From Bacteroidales bacterium (GTDB lineage: Bacteria; Bacteroidota; Bacteroidia; Bacteroidales; Muribaculaceae), in assembly GCA_900768685.1 (NCBI GenBank), contig CAAGDX010000005.1, positions 1-64,000 on the forward strand: DNA of 64,000 bases. Direction: 5' to 3'. The notes beneath the pieces are model-generated. The model searched no databases. It was not told the DNA's origin and saw only the letters and a program-made list of their open reading frames with translations. This document shows positions 34,606-44,319 of the stretch, piece after piece. A program made the position numbers and the translations under genes. How positions within the stretch are numbered: position 1 is the first letter of the stretch; the number at the start of each line of letters is the position of its first letter.

Positions 34606-37600
34606 TGCTGTTCCTCCTCTTTGCGATTTGTGAGATAATATATTACAGGCACCACAAACACGTTCAGTGCCGTGGCTGTGATAAGTCCGCCCAGAATCAC
34701 CACTGCGAGCGGTGACTGAATCTCATTTCCGGCTTCGCCGCCGCGGAGTGCCAGCGGGATAAGGGCGAGGGCGGAAGTGAGGGCGGTCATGATTATCGGG
34801 TTAAGACGGTCCGTAGAACCGTGGATAATGCGTTTCATCAGCGGTTCGCCTTCCTCTTTGAGGTGGTTGTAGCGTGAAATAAGGAGCATACCGTTTCTGG
34901 TGGTGATTCCCAGCAGGGAGATGAAACCGATAATTGCAGGTATGTTCAGTTCTGCACCGGTAATCACGAGTATCAGCACACCGCCAATCATGGCGAGAGG
35001 CATATTCACCATAATGATAAGCGACTGCTTCACGCACTTAAATTCCTGATATAGAAGCATAAATACAATCAGCAGTGAGATTATGGAAGTCAGTGCGAGT
35101 GTGCGAGATGCAGCCGCTTCACTTTCAAACTGTCCGCCGTACGTCACAAAATAGTTTTCCGGCAGCGAAACGTTTTCATTCACAAGGCGTTGTATCTCGT
35201 TTACAGCACCGCGGAGGTCGTTGCCGTCAATATTTGCGGAAATCACCAGTCGGCGACTCACGTTTTCGCGGTTTATGGTATTTGGTCCCGTAGTTGACAC
35301 AATATCAGCCACATAGCTCAATGGAATTTTGCCCTTATTGCTGTCTATCATCAAGTCCGCAATGCCGTCCATGGTGCTGCGGTTCTCCGGTGAGAGTTGC
35401 ACGGTGACGTCAAACGGCATTCCGTATTCATAAACCTGTGACACCACTTTTCCTGCAAGCATCACATCTATAAACTGAGTAAATTCCTTGATAGTGATGC
35501 CGTATTTTGCAAGCATTTCGCGGCGTGGCACGATATCTATCTGCGGACGCTGAATTTGCTGCTCTATGTTTACGTCAACAATGCCGTCAACTTTCATCAT
35601 CTGGCTTTTAATCTCGTTGCCGAGCGAATAAAGGCGGCTGAGGTCATCGCCGAAAAGTTTTACAGCTATCTGTGCTTCCGTGCCGGAGAGCATGGCATCT
35701 ATACGGTGCGAGATTGGTTGTCCTATTTCTATGTTTGCACCCGGGATTTCAGCAAGTTTTTCACGCAGTTCGCGTACCACTTCTCCACGGCTGCGACCTT
35801 TGTCCAGCACGTATGGAGCCTCTATTTCGCATACGTTCACACCCAGGGCATGTTCGTCGAGTTCCGCACGTCCTGTTTTGCGAGCCACGGTCACCACTTC
35901 CGGCACACTCATTATCATTTCTTCCGCAATGCGTCCCACGCGGTCGCTTTCCTCAAGTGAGATGCCCGGCAGTGTGCTGACGTTTACGGTGAAAGAGCCT
36001 TCGTTAAAAGCCGGCAAGAAACTTCTGCCAAGTGTGAAAATCAAGCCAATGGAAACTATAAACAGTCCGGCAACTGTTCCCAAAACCGCTTTGCGGTGGT
36101 TGAAACTGTAGTCGAGACCTTTTTCGTATGCGGTTTTAAGGCGTGAAACAACCCACGAATCTTTTATGCTCACTTCGTCAGACGTTTTGCCTTTGAGCAG
36201 GAAAGAACACATCACCGGGGTGAGTGTGAGAGCCACAACGGTGGAAGCAATGAGTGCCACAATAAAGGAGATGCCCAGTGGAATGAGCATTCGCCCTTCA
36301 ATACCTGAAAGGAAAAAGAGCGGTAAAAATCCGGCTATGATTATGAGGGTGGAGTTAAATATCGGCATTCTCACTTCCGTTGATGCCTTGAACACTACTT
36401 CAAGCACGGAGAGTCGTTCGCCCGGGGCAAGTTTGCGGTTTTCTCGCAATCGCTTATAGACGTTTTCCACATCTACGATAGCATCATCTACGAGCGAGCC
36501 TATGGCGATTGCAATACCGCCGAGCGACATGGTGTTTATGTTAAAGCCCAAGGCGTGAAGCACCAGCACGGCTATAAGGATAGACATCGGCAGGGCTATC
36601 ACGGAAATAACAGTGGTTCGTACGTTCATCAAGAATACAAACAGTACGAGTATCACGAAAAATGCACCTTCCAGGAGTGATTCTTGGAGATTTGAGATTG
36701 AATTGTCTATGAAATCAGACTGTCGGAAAATATTTGTGGAGATATGCACGTCTGCCGGCAGGTTGTGTGCCGTGGCGGCAAGCGTTTCCTCTATTTTCTC
36801 CGTCAGAGCGATAGTGCCTACGGCTGGCTGTTTGGTAACCGTCACGAGTACGGCAGGTTTGGTTCTTTCTGATGCCACACCGAGTTTAGGTGACTTGCCT
36901 CCGATTTCTATATCAGCAACGTCGCAAAGGAGGATTGTGCCGTTTTCGTCACTTTTTACGGTGCTTTGACCGATAACGTCAACGGAAGACGTGTTTACAT
37001 CGCCTTTTATGAGGTATTCGTTGCCGTATTCATAAATTACACCGCCTGCAGCGTTGGCATTGATATTTTCGCAAGCATCAAGCACTTCCTGCAATGTCAC
37101 ACCGTAGTGTTTCATCTTTTCCGGCGAGATATGTACCTGATATTCACGGACATCGCCACCGATAACCGCTACTTGTGACACTCCTCCCAGCGAGAGCAGT
37201 CGCGGACGTATCACTCTGTCTGCCATAGTTCGGAGGTCAAGCAGCGATGTGGTGTCTGCCGTCAAGCCTATAATCATTATTTCTCCAAGGATGGAAGATT
37301 GCGGACCCAAAACGGGCGTTTCCACTCCCGGCGGCAGAGTTTCCGCCACTGTGGAGAGTTTTTCAGACACTATCTGTCGTGCCGTGTAAATATCCGTATC
37401 CCAGTCAAATTCCACGGAAACTACGGAAAAGCCCGTGGCTGAAGAAGAACGTACGCGGCGTACTCCTGTGGAGCCGTTCACTGCTGTTTCTATAGGGAAT
37501 GTGACGAGTTTTTCCACCTCTTCCGGTGCCAGTCCTTTTGCTTCCGTCATCACCACTACCGTGGGGGCATTCAGGTCCGGGAAAATATCCACTTCCGTGC

Positions 37601-37697
37601 GGAGCAGCACCACAATGCCGGAAATCAGCACAAGAAGTGAGAGTATAAGCACGGAGAGCCTGTTGCCAAGCGAAAAATGTATTATCTTGTTAAGCAT
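34602..37697 (-). CDS. CusA/CzcA-family heavy-metal RND efflux transporter
   Basis: 1031 residues, full length, with about 12 membrane helices and two large periplasmic loops. Proton-relay region in helix 4: GSLVDDAIVDVENVYKRL. Further family signatures are PIETAVNGSTGVRRVRSSS, LPMSILIAVLVLHALGFNINTMSLGG and GITTRNGMLLISRYNHL. The heavy-metal (HME) class is clear, but the metal (Zn/Co/Cd, Ni or Cu/Ag) cannot be assigned from what I see. It starts 5 bp after the adaptor gene and overlaps the TolC-like gene. Confidence 0.95.
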   Translation of the reverse strand: MLNKIIHFSLGNRLSVLILSLLVLISGIVVLLRTEVDIFPDLNAPTVVVMTEAKGLAPEEVEKLVTFPIETAVNGSTGVRRVRSSSATGFSVVSVEFDWDTDIYTARQIVSEKLSTVAETLPPGVETPVLGPQSSILGEIMIIGLTADTTSLLDLRTMADRVIRPRLLSLGGVSQVAVIGGDVREYQVHISPEKMKHYGVTLQEVLDACENINANAAGGVIYEYGNEYLIKGDVNTSSVDVIGQSTVKSDENGTILLCDVADIEIGGKSPKLGVASERTKPAVLVTVTKQPAVGTIALTEKIEETLAATAHNLPADVHISTNIFRQSDFIDNSISNLQESLLEGAFFVILVLFVFLMNVRTTVISVIALPMSILIAVLVLHALGFNINTMSLGGIAIAIGSLVDDAIVDVENVYKRLRENRKLAPGERLSVLEVVFKASTEVRMPIFNSTLIIIAGFLPLFFLSGIEGRMLIPLGISFIVALIASTVVALTLTPVMCSFLLKGKTSDEVSIKDSWVVSRLKTAYEKGLDYSFNHRKAVLGTVAGLFIVSIGLIFTLGRSFLPAFNEGSFTVNVSTLPGISLEESDRVGRIAEEMIMSVPEVVTVARKTGRAELDEHALGVNVCEIEAPYVLDKGRSRGEVVRELREKLAEIPGANIEIGQPISHRIDAMLSGTEAQIAVKLFGDDLSRLYSLGNEIKSQMMKVDGIVDVNIEQQIQRPQIDIVPRREMLAKYGITIKEFTQFIDVMLAGKVVSQVYEYGMPFDVTVQLSPENRSTMDGIADLMIDSNKGKIPLSYVADIVSTTGPNTINRENVSRRLVISANIDGNDLRGAVNEIQRLVNENVSLPENYFVTYGGQFESEAAASRTLALTSIISLLIVFMLLYQEFKCVKQSLIIMVNMPLAMIGGVLILVITGAELNIPAIIGFISLLGITTRNGMLLISRYNHLKEEGEPLMKRIIHGSTDRLNPIIMTALTSALALIPLALRGGEAGNEIQSPLAVVILGGLITATALNVFVVPVIYYLTNRKEEEQQ

Positions 37698-37702
37698 AAG
37701 CG

Positions 37703-38959
37703 TTAGTGTGAATGGCTGTGACCTTCCGGCACCGCACCGGATGTTTCTGCGAGTTTTACGAATGTCATACCTTTTGTCACCACGGCATCACCGCTTTGAA
37801 TACCTGCGAGGATTTCCACTTTCCGTCCATCATTGCCGCCAAGTGTCACAGGACATTTTTTGTAGCAGTCTTCGTCAAGACGGACATAAACAAAATGCTG
37901 CCCCTGCTGTTCGGAAACGGCTGCGAGAGGTACTGCCAGAACATCGTGGCGTTTGGTGCCTATCAGATAAACTTCCGCGTATGAACCCGGAACTACTTTG
38001 CCATTGTTTTCAAAACTGAAATAAACGGGCAGATAGCCGCGACTATTGTCGCCCACAGCACCGCCGGAGGATAATAGCCTGCCGTTCAGGTCTTTGAGTG
38101 CCACCACCTCGTCTGTGTATGCGGCACGGAAATTGGCATCTGAAACGGTAGGGAGGAAGGAATAGTATTTTTCCGGGAGGTCTCCGCGGAGTGTGAGACT
38201 GTTGTTGCCGGAAACTACTGCAATAGGTTGACCTACAGATACATATTCGCCTTGTCGCACGAGCAGACTTGTGATTACGCCTGCTGTGGAAGAAGTGGCA
38301 CTGCCGCCTGCAGGTGTGCCGGAATAAGCGGCTTTAGCCTGTTCGTAGGCTTGGCAAGCAGCGTTATAGTCTTTTGTGGAAACAATTCCGTCTTTGTGTA
38401 GTGGTGTCACGCGGTCCAGTTCACGTTTTGCAGCATCCAGTGCCGCAGCAGCCGCTGCATTGGAGTCACCGCCGGAGATTCCTTTGGCGGAAATGCTTGC
38501 AATGAGAGTGCCGGCAGATACTTTTTTGCCTTCCGTGATATTTCCCGCAAAGTGAACAATACCGGAAGCCGTGGCGGAAACCACTGCTCTGGAAGTGGTG
38601 GCGGATTCTATCTGTCCGGAAACTTTCACAACTTGTGCAAATTCACCGGGAACAATTTCTTCCGCTTCCACACCGAATTCATCTGCAAGATGCTTGTGGA
38701 GTGTTATTTCTTCTCCTTCGTGGCTTTCTTCGCCGTGTCCGTCAGCCTCGCCGTGGCTATGACCTTCGTGGTCGTGACCCTCGTGGCTTTCGGATTCTGC
38801 GTGATTATGTCCTTCATGACTGTGCCCTTCGTGTGAATGACCTCCGGCACCGTGATTGTGGCTGCAACGCAGTCCGTCTTGCTCCGGCGTGCTGCCGCAG
38901 GAGGGCACTATAAATATAGTAAACACTATGCTCAGTGCATAGATAAGATATTTTTTCAT
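37703..38959 (-). CDS. CusB/CzcB-family periplasmic adaptor with His-rich N-terminus
   Basis: 418 residues. A lipoprotein signal (MKKYLIYALSIVFTIFIVPSCGS) is followed by about 55 residues of His/Glu/Gly repeats (HSHEGHSHEGHNHAESESHEG) before the membrane-fusion core: barrel-sandwich halves around VVSATASGIVHFAGNITEGKKV and GVITSLLVRQGEYVSVGQPIAVV, with a helical hairpin between. It ends in HSHSH. The His tract suggests periplasmic metal capture for the pump (inference). Confidence 0.93.
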   Translation of the reverse strand: MKKYLIYALSIVFTIFIVPSCGSTPEQDGLRCSHNHGAGGHSHEGHSHEGHNHAESESHEGHDHEGHSHGEADGHGEESHEGEEITLHKHLADEFGVEAEEIVPGEFAQVVKVSGQIESATTSRAVVSATASGIVHFAGNITEGKKVSAGTLIASISAKGISGGDSNAAAAAALDAAKRELDRVTPLHKDGIVSTKDYNAACQAYEQAKAAYSGTPAGGSATSSTAGVITSLLVRQGEYVSVGQPIAVVSGNNSLTLRGDLPEKYYSFLPTVSDANFRAAYTDEVVALKDLNGRLLSSGGAVGDNSRGYLPVYFSFENNGKVVPGSYAEVYLIGTKRHDVLAVPLAAVSEQQGQHFVYVRLDEDCYKKCPVTLGGNDGRKVEILAGIQSGDAVVTKGMTFVKLAETSGAVPEGHSHSH

Positions 38960-39001
38960 TGTGATTTAATATATTAAATAATGTAGATAAATGGATTGAC
39001 A

Positions 39002-39454
39002 CTATGCAAAAAGGCACAGTGCAGGAGGTCCTCGCCGACTGATTGCCGGTTTATCTACATTTTTTAATATCAGCGGGACGTAGCGTCCGTATGTAAATTC
39101 CGCAGTTCCGCAATCCGCAGCATGCAGTGCATTTACTGCGATTATCATATCGGAAACAAGGTTAAACACCTGTGGTGCAAGTATTTTGCCATTATCTGTA
39201 ATTGCGGGAGGTGTTTCATCAAGATGCATAGAGCAACCTGCATCCTCACTTTTATCGGAGTTATGGCAGCCGTCTTCATGTATATGGTGGCAAGCACAGA
39301 AATGCCCGTGGTGGTCCAGTTCCACATGTCCGAGCATTGAAAGTGTGATATAAATATTGCCTTGAGCATCATGGTGATGATATTGCACAATTGTGCATGC
39401 CACTATCGTAAGTGACATAAAAAGCGACAGCAATATGCACAGTATCTTCCTCAT
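39002..39454 (-). CDS. Small His/Cys-rich exported protein, first gene of the metal efflux operon
   Basis: 150 residues from ATG 39454. Signal-like start MRKILCILLSLFMSLTIVAC, then QYHHHD and a Cys/His cluster (HHGHFCACHHIHEDGCH). It resembles the DUF6769-type proteins that precede Cus/Czc operons in Bacteroides. Metal sensing or chelation is inferred from composition and place. A -7 promoter box ends only six bases before the ATG, so the mRNA may be leaderless or nearly so. The adaptor gene follows 42 bp later. Confidence 0.78.
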   Translation of the reverse strand: MRKILCILLSLFMSLTIVACTIVQYHHHDAQGNIYITLSMLGHVELDHHGHFCACHHIHEDGCHNSDKSEDAGCSMHLDETPPAITDNGKILAPQVFNLVSDMIIAVNALHAADCGTAEFTYGRYVPLILKNVDKPAISRRGPPALCLFA

Positions 39455-39460
39455 TGACCG

Positions 39461-39468
39461 CAAAGTTA
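39461..39468 (-). promoter_or_regulatory. -7 box TAACTTTG for the metal efflux operon
   Basis: Exact minus-strand TAnnTTTG match. It lies six bases from the chosen start codon, an unusually short distance. Confidence 0.5.
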
Positions 39469-39615
39469 GGCATTTTTTTGCAATTTGCAGTTATTTTAGT
39501 GTAAATTTCAAAATTGTCTATAGTTAAATGCTTGTTACATTGTAAATTAACTGCCGGTTGGCTAAATCTAAAGTGCAACTTTCAATTTGGCCAACATATC
39601 ACATTTTATTCAAAG

Positions 39616-39646
39616 TTGCAAAAAATAATAATAATTGTTATCTTTG
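39616..39646 (+). promoter_or_regulatory. Promoter for the aspartate aminotransferase gene
   Basis: TTG at 39616-39618, 20 bases, TATCTTTG at 39639-39646; the start codon is at 39677. Confidence 0.65.
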
Positions 39647-39676
39647 CACTGATAATTAAAATTAAACAAACGCACC

Positions 39677-40870
39677 ATGATACAAATTTCAGAACGTATT
39701 CAGTCGCTTTCACAGTCACAAACGCTTGCTATGTCTCAAAAAAGCAACGAACTGAAAGCAAAAGGTATTGACGTGATAAATCTCTCTGTGGGAGAACCGG
39801 ATTTCCCCACACCGGAACATATAAAAGAAGCAGCAAAAAATGCTATTGACGAGAACTTTACTTTTTATACTCCCGTTCCGGGCTATCTTTCTCTCCGCAA
39901 GGCAATTGCAGAAAAACTGAAACGCGAAAACGGACTGGACTACGCTCCGGAACAGATTGTGGTTTCCGGTGGTGCAAAACAGGCTCTATGCAATGTGATT
40001 CTCTCTATTGTGAATCCGGGAGACGAGGTGGTGATTCCAACTCCGGCATGGGTGTCTTACGTGGAAATGGTGAAATTAGCGGAAGGTAAAAACGTGCTTG
40101 TGCCTGCTGACATCAATCAGGATTTCAAGGTTACTCCGGAGCAACTGGAAGCAGCTATCACAGACAAGACAAAAATGGTGCTAATCTGCTCACCTTCAAA
40201 CCCTACGGGTAGTGTTTACAGCAAGGAAGAACTGCAAGGACTTGTAAATGTGCTTGCAAAATACCCGGAAATTACCGTTCTGGCAGATGAAATTTACGAG
40301 CACATCAATTTCACCGGCTCTTTCACATCACTTGGCAGTTTTAAGGAAATTGCGGATAGAGTAGTGATAATAAACGGTGTTTCAAAGGCTTACGCTATGA
40401 CAGGTTGGCGTATTGGTTACTGTGCCGCACCTCTGCATATAGCGAAGGCATGCACAAAACTCCAGGGACAATACACATCTTGCTCTTCATCCGTGGCACA
40501 AAAGGCAGCGGAGGCAGCATACACAGGTTCACAGGTATGTGTGGAAGAGATGCGAGTGGCATTCGAGCGTCGCCGCAACCTTGTGGTGTCTTTGGCACGC
40601 GAAATACCGGGCATCAACGTTAATGAGCCGCAGGGTGCATTCTATCTTTTCCCTGAAGTTTCAAGTTATATAGGCAAGAAATACGGCGACAAGGTGATAG
40701 AAAATTCCGGAGACCTGGCAATGTTCCTCCTTGAAGTGGGACATGTTGCCACTGTTGACGGTGCCGCTTTCTGTCTGCCGGGCTATATCCGTCTCAGCTA
40801 TGCCACCTCCGATGATAATATCCGCGAGGCTATGCGTAGAATTAAGGAGACGCTTGCTCTGCTTAAATAA
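39677..40870 (+). CDS. aspC: Class I aspartate aminotransferase
   Basis: 397 residues. PLP fold-type I enzyme: SVGEPDFPTPEHIKEAAKNAI, VSGGAKQALCNVILSIVNPGDEV, the PLP Asp in LADEIYEHI, the Schiff-base Lys in GVSKAYAMTGWRIGY, and the substrate Arg in GYIRLSYATSDDNI. It is of the AspC/PatA Ib type common outside Enterobacteria. It is followed by an intrinsic terminator. Confidence 0.92.
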   Translation: MIQISERIQSLSQSQTLAMSQKSNELKAKGIDVINLSVGEPDFPTPEHIKEAAKNAIDENFTFYTPVPGYLSLRKAIAEKLKRENGLDYAPEQIVVSGGAKQALCNVILSIVNPGDEVVIPTPAWVSYVEMVKLAEGKNVLVPADINQDFKVTPEQLEAAITDKTKMVLICSPSNPTGSVYSKEELQGLVNVLAKYPEITVLADEIYEHINFTGSFTSLGSFKEIADRVVIINGVSKAYAMTGWRIGYCAAPLHIAKACTKLQGQYTSCSSSVAQKAAEAAYTGSQVCVEEMRVAFERRRNLVVSLAREIPGINVNEPQGAFYLFPEVSSYIGKKYGDKVIENSGDLAMFLLEVGHVATVDGAAFCLPGYIRLSYATSDDNIREAMRRIKETLALLK

Positions 40871-40887
40871 GAAATGTTTTAAAACAC

Positions 40888-40924
40888 AAAAATCGGCTAA
40901 ATCTATACGACTTAGCCGATTTTT
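40888..40924 (+). terminator. Intrinsic terminator after aspC
   Basis: AAAATCGGCTAA...TTAGCCGATTTTT, a 12-bp stem with an 11-base loop. Confidence 0.85.
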
Positions 40925-40954
40925 GCATTTAGTTCCGATTTTTTTGTAACTTTG
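40922..40954 (+). promoter_or_regulatory. Promoter for the LptF/G permease gene
   Basis: TTTG at 40922-40925 and TAACTTTG at 40947-40954. This promoter overlaps an in-frame upstream TTG codon (40952) and so supports ATG 40985 as the start. Confidence 0.6.
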
Positions 40955-40984
40955 CACTCTGATTATAATCATCGGCTATCAACT

Positions 40985-42901
40985 ATGTTCAAAATAAAAC
41001 GTCTATACAAGTTTATGCTGCAGAGTTTTCTCCCTCTGTTTGTGATGACGTTTTTTATCTGCTTGTTTATAGTGCTGATGCAATTTCTCTGGAGATACAT
41101 CGACGACCTTGTGGGTAAAGGCTTGGAGATAAGTGTGATAGGAGAACTTTTCTTCTACGCTGCCCTCACAATGGTGCCTATGGCGCTCCCGTTGGCAATT
41201 TTGCTTGCCTCACTTATGACTTTCGGCAACCTGGGCGAGCGGTTCGAACTTACTGCGATGAAAGCCTCCGGAGTGTCGCTGATACGAGTGATGAAGCCGC
41301 TGATAGCGTTCATCATACTCATTGCTATAGGTGCCTTTTTCTTCCAAAACAATGTGATGCCGATAGCACAGTCCAAGATGTACACCCTCCTTTTGTCCAT
41401 GCGTCAGAAATCACCGGAATTGGAAATCCCGGAAGGCGTTTTTTACGACCAGATTACGGGCTACAACATCTTTGTGGAGCGAAAAGACCGTGAAACGGGT
41501 ATGCTTTACAATATGATGATTTACGACGTGTCTTACGGCGGCGATACGGACAAACTGCGTATTATCCTTGCAGATTCCGGCAAAATGAGTGTTACGGAAG
41601 ACAAAACTCACCTTTTCCTGCGTCTTTACAGCGGTGAGCAGTTTGAAAATCTGCGTGACCAGGGTGCACGACGTGCTGCAAACGTGCCATACCGACGTGA
41701 AAGTTTCTCGCTAAAGGAAATTCTCATCGCCTTTGACAATAATTTCAACCGTATGGACGAGGCGGGAATGAGAAATCAGTACGTTGGTAAGAATATTTCG
41801 GAACTCAAGCATACTATAGACTCCGTTACGGCACACGTGGATAGCGTGGGCTATCAGTATGGACAGGAACTGCGTGACTATCCGTATTTTGCACTTCCCA
41901 AGTATAAGACCAGGATAGTGAACGGCGTTCCGGAAAGAGAACTCAGAAAACCGGTGGCTATGGAAAAGCCGCTTGATATAGACTCACTGTTCACCATTTG
42001 CACACCTGCCACACAGAAATCTATCCTATCTCAGGCACTTTCGCATGCACGTCGTCAGCAGCAAGACTATGAGTACCGCAGTTATATGGTGACGGACGAC
42101 TATAAGGTGATTCGCAGGCATGGTATTGAAATGCACCGCAAATTCACACTTTCCATTGCCTGCCTGATATTCTTCTTTATTGGTGCTCCGCTGGGTGCGA
42201 TTATCAAGAAAGGCGGACTTGGAGCACCGCTCGTGATTTCCGTAATTCTCTTTATAGTCTATTACATTATTGATAATATGGGCTATAAACTGGCACGCGA
42301 CGGTCGCTGGGAAGTGTGGGAAGGTATGTGGCTTAGCACGTTTGTACTTCTGCCTTTGGGTATTTTCCTTACCAAACAGGCTATAAACGACTCGGAAGTG
42401 TTTAACTTTGATGGAATTATGACCCGTATGCGACGTGCTATGGGACTTAACGAGGTGCGACACGTGGAAATGAAAGAAATAGTCATGAACGATGTCAATG
42501 CAGCCACGGCAAAGGCTAAACTTGACGAACTTACCGCACTCTGCAATATGTATATGCAGAAAAACAAGGCAAAACAAGGCTATATTTCTTTCTGGTTTAA
42601 CGGCTACGACCGTGATGCACTGGAGGTGCTTGCGGACACCGTAGATGAAACGGTGGAATACCTCTCCAACTCGCAAGACAAACTTGTGATAAACAAACTT
42701 TCCGATTATCCCGTTATTAAAAATATATGGATTTATAACCCTACGTCTGACAGAAGAATCGCTATTGCGGCACTCGTTCTTTTCCCGGTGGGCTTGCCAC
42801 TGTGGTGGTTTGGCAGAAAATACCGCACGGAACTTATCGACGAGTTGCGTAAAACAGTGAAAATCAACGGTCAGATTGAAGAAATGATAATAAAAGAATA
42901 A
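40985..42901 (+). CDS. LptF/LptG (YjgP/YjgQ) family permease
   Basis: 638 residues. Integral-membrane part of the Lpt machine that extracts LPS from the inner membrane. N-terminal helices (FLPLFVMTFFICLFIVLMQFLWRYIDDLVG), VPMALPLAILLASLMTFG and LTAMKASGVSLIRVMKPL are the family hallmark. A periplasmic jellyroll follows, then C-terminal helices near residues 385-475. It has an extra C-terminal soluble region of about 130 residues ending in another helix, as seen in long Bacteroidota members. The ribBA start is one base after its stop. Confidence 0.92.
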   Translation: MFKIKRLYKFMLQSFLPLFVMTFFICLFIVLMQFLWRYIDDLVGKGLEISVIGELFFYAALTMVPMALPLAILLASLMTFGNLGERFELTAMKASGVSLIRVMKPLIAFIILIAIGAFFFQNNVMPIAQSKMYTLLLSMRQKSPELEIPEGVFYDQITGYNIFVERKDRETGMLYNMMIYDVSYGGDTDKLRIILADSGKMSVTEDKTHLFLRLYSGEQFENLRDQGARRAANVPYRRESFSLKEILIAFDNNFNRMDEAGMRNQYVGKNISELKHTIDSVTAHVDSVGYQYGQELRDYPYFALPKYKTRIVNGVPERELRKPVAMEKPLDIDSLFTICTPATQKSILSQALSHARRQQQDYEYRSYMVTDDYKVIRRHGIEMHRKFTLSIACLIFFFIGAPLGAIIKKGGLGAPLVISVILFIVYYIIDNMGYKLARDGRWEVWEGMWLSTFVLLPLGIFLTKQAINDSEVFNFDGIMTRMRRAMGLNEVRHVEMKEIVMNDVNAATAKAKLDELTALCNMYMQKNKAKQGYISFWFNGYDRDALEVLADTVDETVEYLSNSQDKLVINKLSDYPVIKNIWIYNPTSDRRIAIAALVLFPVGLPLWWFGRKYRTELIDELRKTVKINGQIEEMIIKE

Positions 42902-42902
42902 T

Positions 42903-44117
42903 ATGGAAACAATACGTCTGGACTCTATCGAATCAGCTATCAGCGATTTCCGCGAAGGCAAAATGGTGATTGTGGTTGATGATGAAAACCGTGAGAATGA
43001 AGGTGATATTATCGTGGCTGCAGAAAAAATCACACCGGAGCAAGTGAACTTTATGCTCAAAAATGCTCGCGGCGTGCTTTGTGCACCTATCACTATCTCT
43101 CGCAGCGAACAACTCGGACTCAGTCCGCAGGTGAGCATAAATACTTCCGTTCTCGGTACTCCGTTCACAATCACGGTAGATAAACTGGAAGGTTGCTCCA
43201 CCGGTGTATCTTCACACGACAGATGTGCCACAATTCGTGCTCTTGCCGACCCGGAATCCAAGCCCGAAACCTTTGGCAGACCGGGACACATAAATCCCCT
43301 TTACGCACAGGATGCCGGTGTGCTTCGTCGTGCCGGACACACGGAGGCTGCGGTGGATTTGGCACGTCTTGCAGGACTGCAACCCGCAGCGGCGCTTATG
43401 GAAATTATGAGTGATGACGGCTCTATGGCACGATTGCCGGAACTTCGCCACCTTGCTGATGAATGGGGCATGAAACTCGTTTCCATTCAGGACCTTATCT
43501 CTTATCGCCTCCGCACGGAATCTCTCATAGAAAAAGGTGAAGAAGTGGATATGCCCACGGAATACGGACATTTCCGCCTTATTCCTTTCCGCCAAACAAA
43601 CAATGGGCTTGAACATATTGCTATAATAAAAGGTGATATTGCAGACGGAAAACCGGTGCTGGTGAGAGTTCACTCCTCTTGTGCAACCGGCGACATCTTC
43701 GGCAGCAAACGTTGCGACTGCGGCGAACAACTCCATAAGGCTATGCGAATGATAGAAGCCGAGGGTAGGGGACTTGTGCTTTACCTCAGCCAGGAAGGTC
43801 GCGGAATAGGTCTTATGGAAAAAATCCGTGCATACAAGCTCCAGGAAGAAGGGCTGGACACCGTGGAAGCCAACATCCACTTAGGTCACAAGGCAGATGA
43901 AAGAGACTACGGAGTGGGTGCACAGATTCTCCGTTCGCTCGGTGTGGAAAAAATGCGACTTATGACGAATAATCCCGTAAAACGCATTGGACTTGAGGCT
44001 TACGGCATTGAAATCGTGGAAAATGTGCCTATTGAAGTCAATCCAAACGAGTACAACGCCTTTTATATGCACACCAAAAAGGAGCGTATGGGGCACACTC
44101 TTGATAATGTGGAGTGA
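42903..44117 (+). CDS. ribBA: Bifunctional DHBP synthase / GTP cyclohydrolase II
   Basis: 404 residues. N-terminal RibB domain makes 3,4-dihydroxy-2-butanone 4-phosphate (VVDDENRENEGDIIVAAE; TGVSSHDRCATI; GHINPL). C-terminal RibA domain from about residue 205 opens GTP: VRVHSSCATGDIFGSKRCDC contains the three zinc cysteines, followed by YLSQEGRGIGLMEKIRAY. Both sites look intact. It is co-transcribed with the Lpt permease; the other riboflavin genes are not here. Confidence 0.96.
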   Translation: METIRLDSIESAISDFREGKMVIVVDDENRENEGDIIVAAEKITPEQVNFMLKNARGVLCAPITISRSEQLGLSPQVSINTSVLGTPFTITVDKLEGCSTGVSSHDRCATIRALADPESKPETFGRPGHINPLYAQDAGVLRRAGHTEAAVDLARLAGLQPAAALMEIMSDDGSMARLPELRHLADEWGMKLVSIQDLISYRLRTESLIEKGEEVDMPTEYGHFRLIPFRQTNNGLEHIAIIKGDIADGKPVLVRVHSSCATGDIFGSKRCDCGEQLHKAMRMIEAEGRGLVLYLSQEGRGIGLMEKIRAYKLQEEGLDTVEANIHLGHKADERDYGVGAQILRSLGVEKMRLMTNNPVKRIGLEAYGIEIVENVPIEVNPNEYNAFYMHTKKERMGHTLDNVE

Positions 44118-44135
44118 TTGCTAAATTGAAAAATT

Positions 44136-44167
44136 GCAAAAATCCCCCGAAATATGGATTTTTTTGC
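44136..44167 (+). terminator. Probable terminator after ribBA
   Basis: GCAAAAATCC-CCCGAAATAT-GGATTTTTTTGC, a stem of about 10 bp with a small bulge. Confidence 0.5.
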
Positions 44168-44251
44168 TGCAAAGTTGAACTTTAGTTCCAAAAAAAATGT
44201 TAATAAGGAAAAATTTCTTTATTTTGTAATAAAAGTATGAAAAAAGGTTTG

Positions 44252-44259
44252 TAACTTTG
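44252..44259 (+). promoter_or_regulatory. -7 box TAACTTTG for pckA
   Basis: TAnnTTTG match about 60 bases before the start codon. The upstream TTTG at 44223-44226 is spaced 25 bases away, longer than usual. Confidence 0.55.
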
Positions 44260-44319
44260 CAGTCGAAAACCAAAATTAAGCAGAAATAATTTAATAACAC
44301 AACTAAATAAAACAAAACA

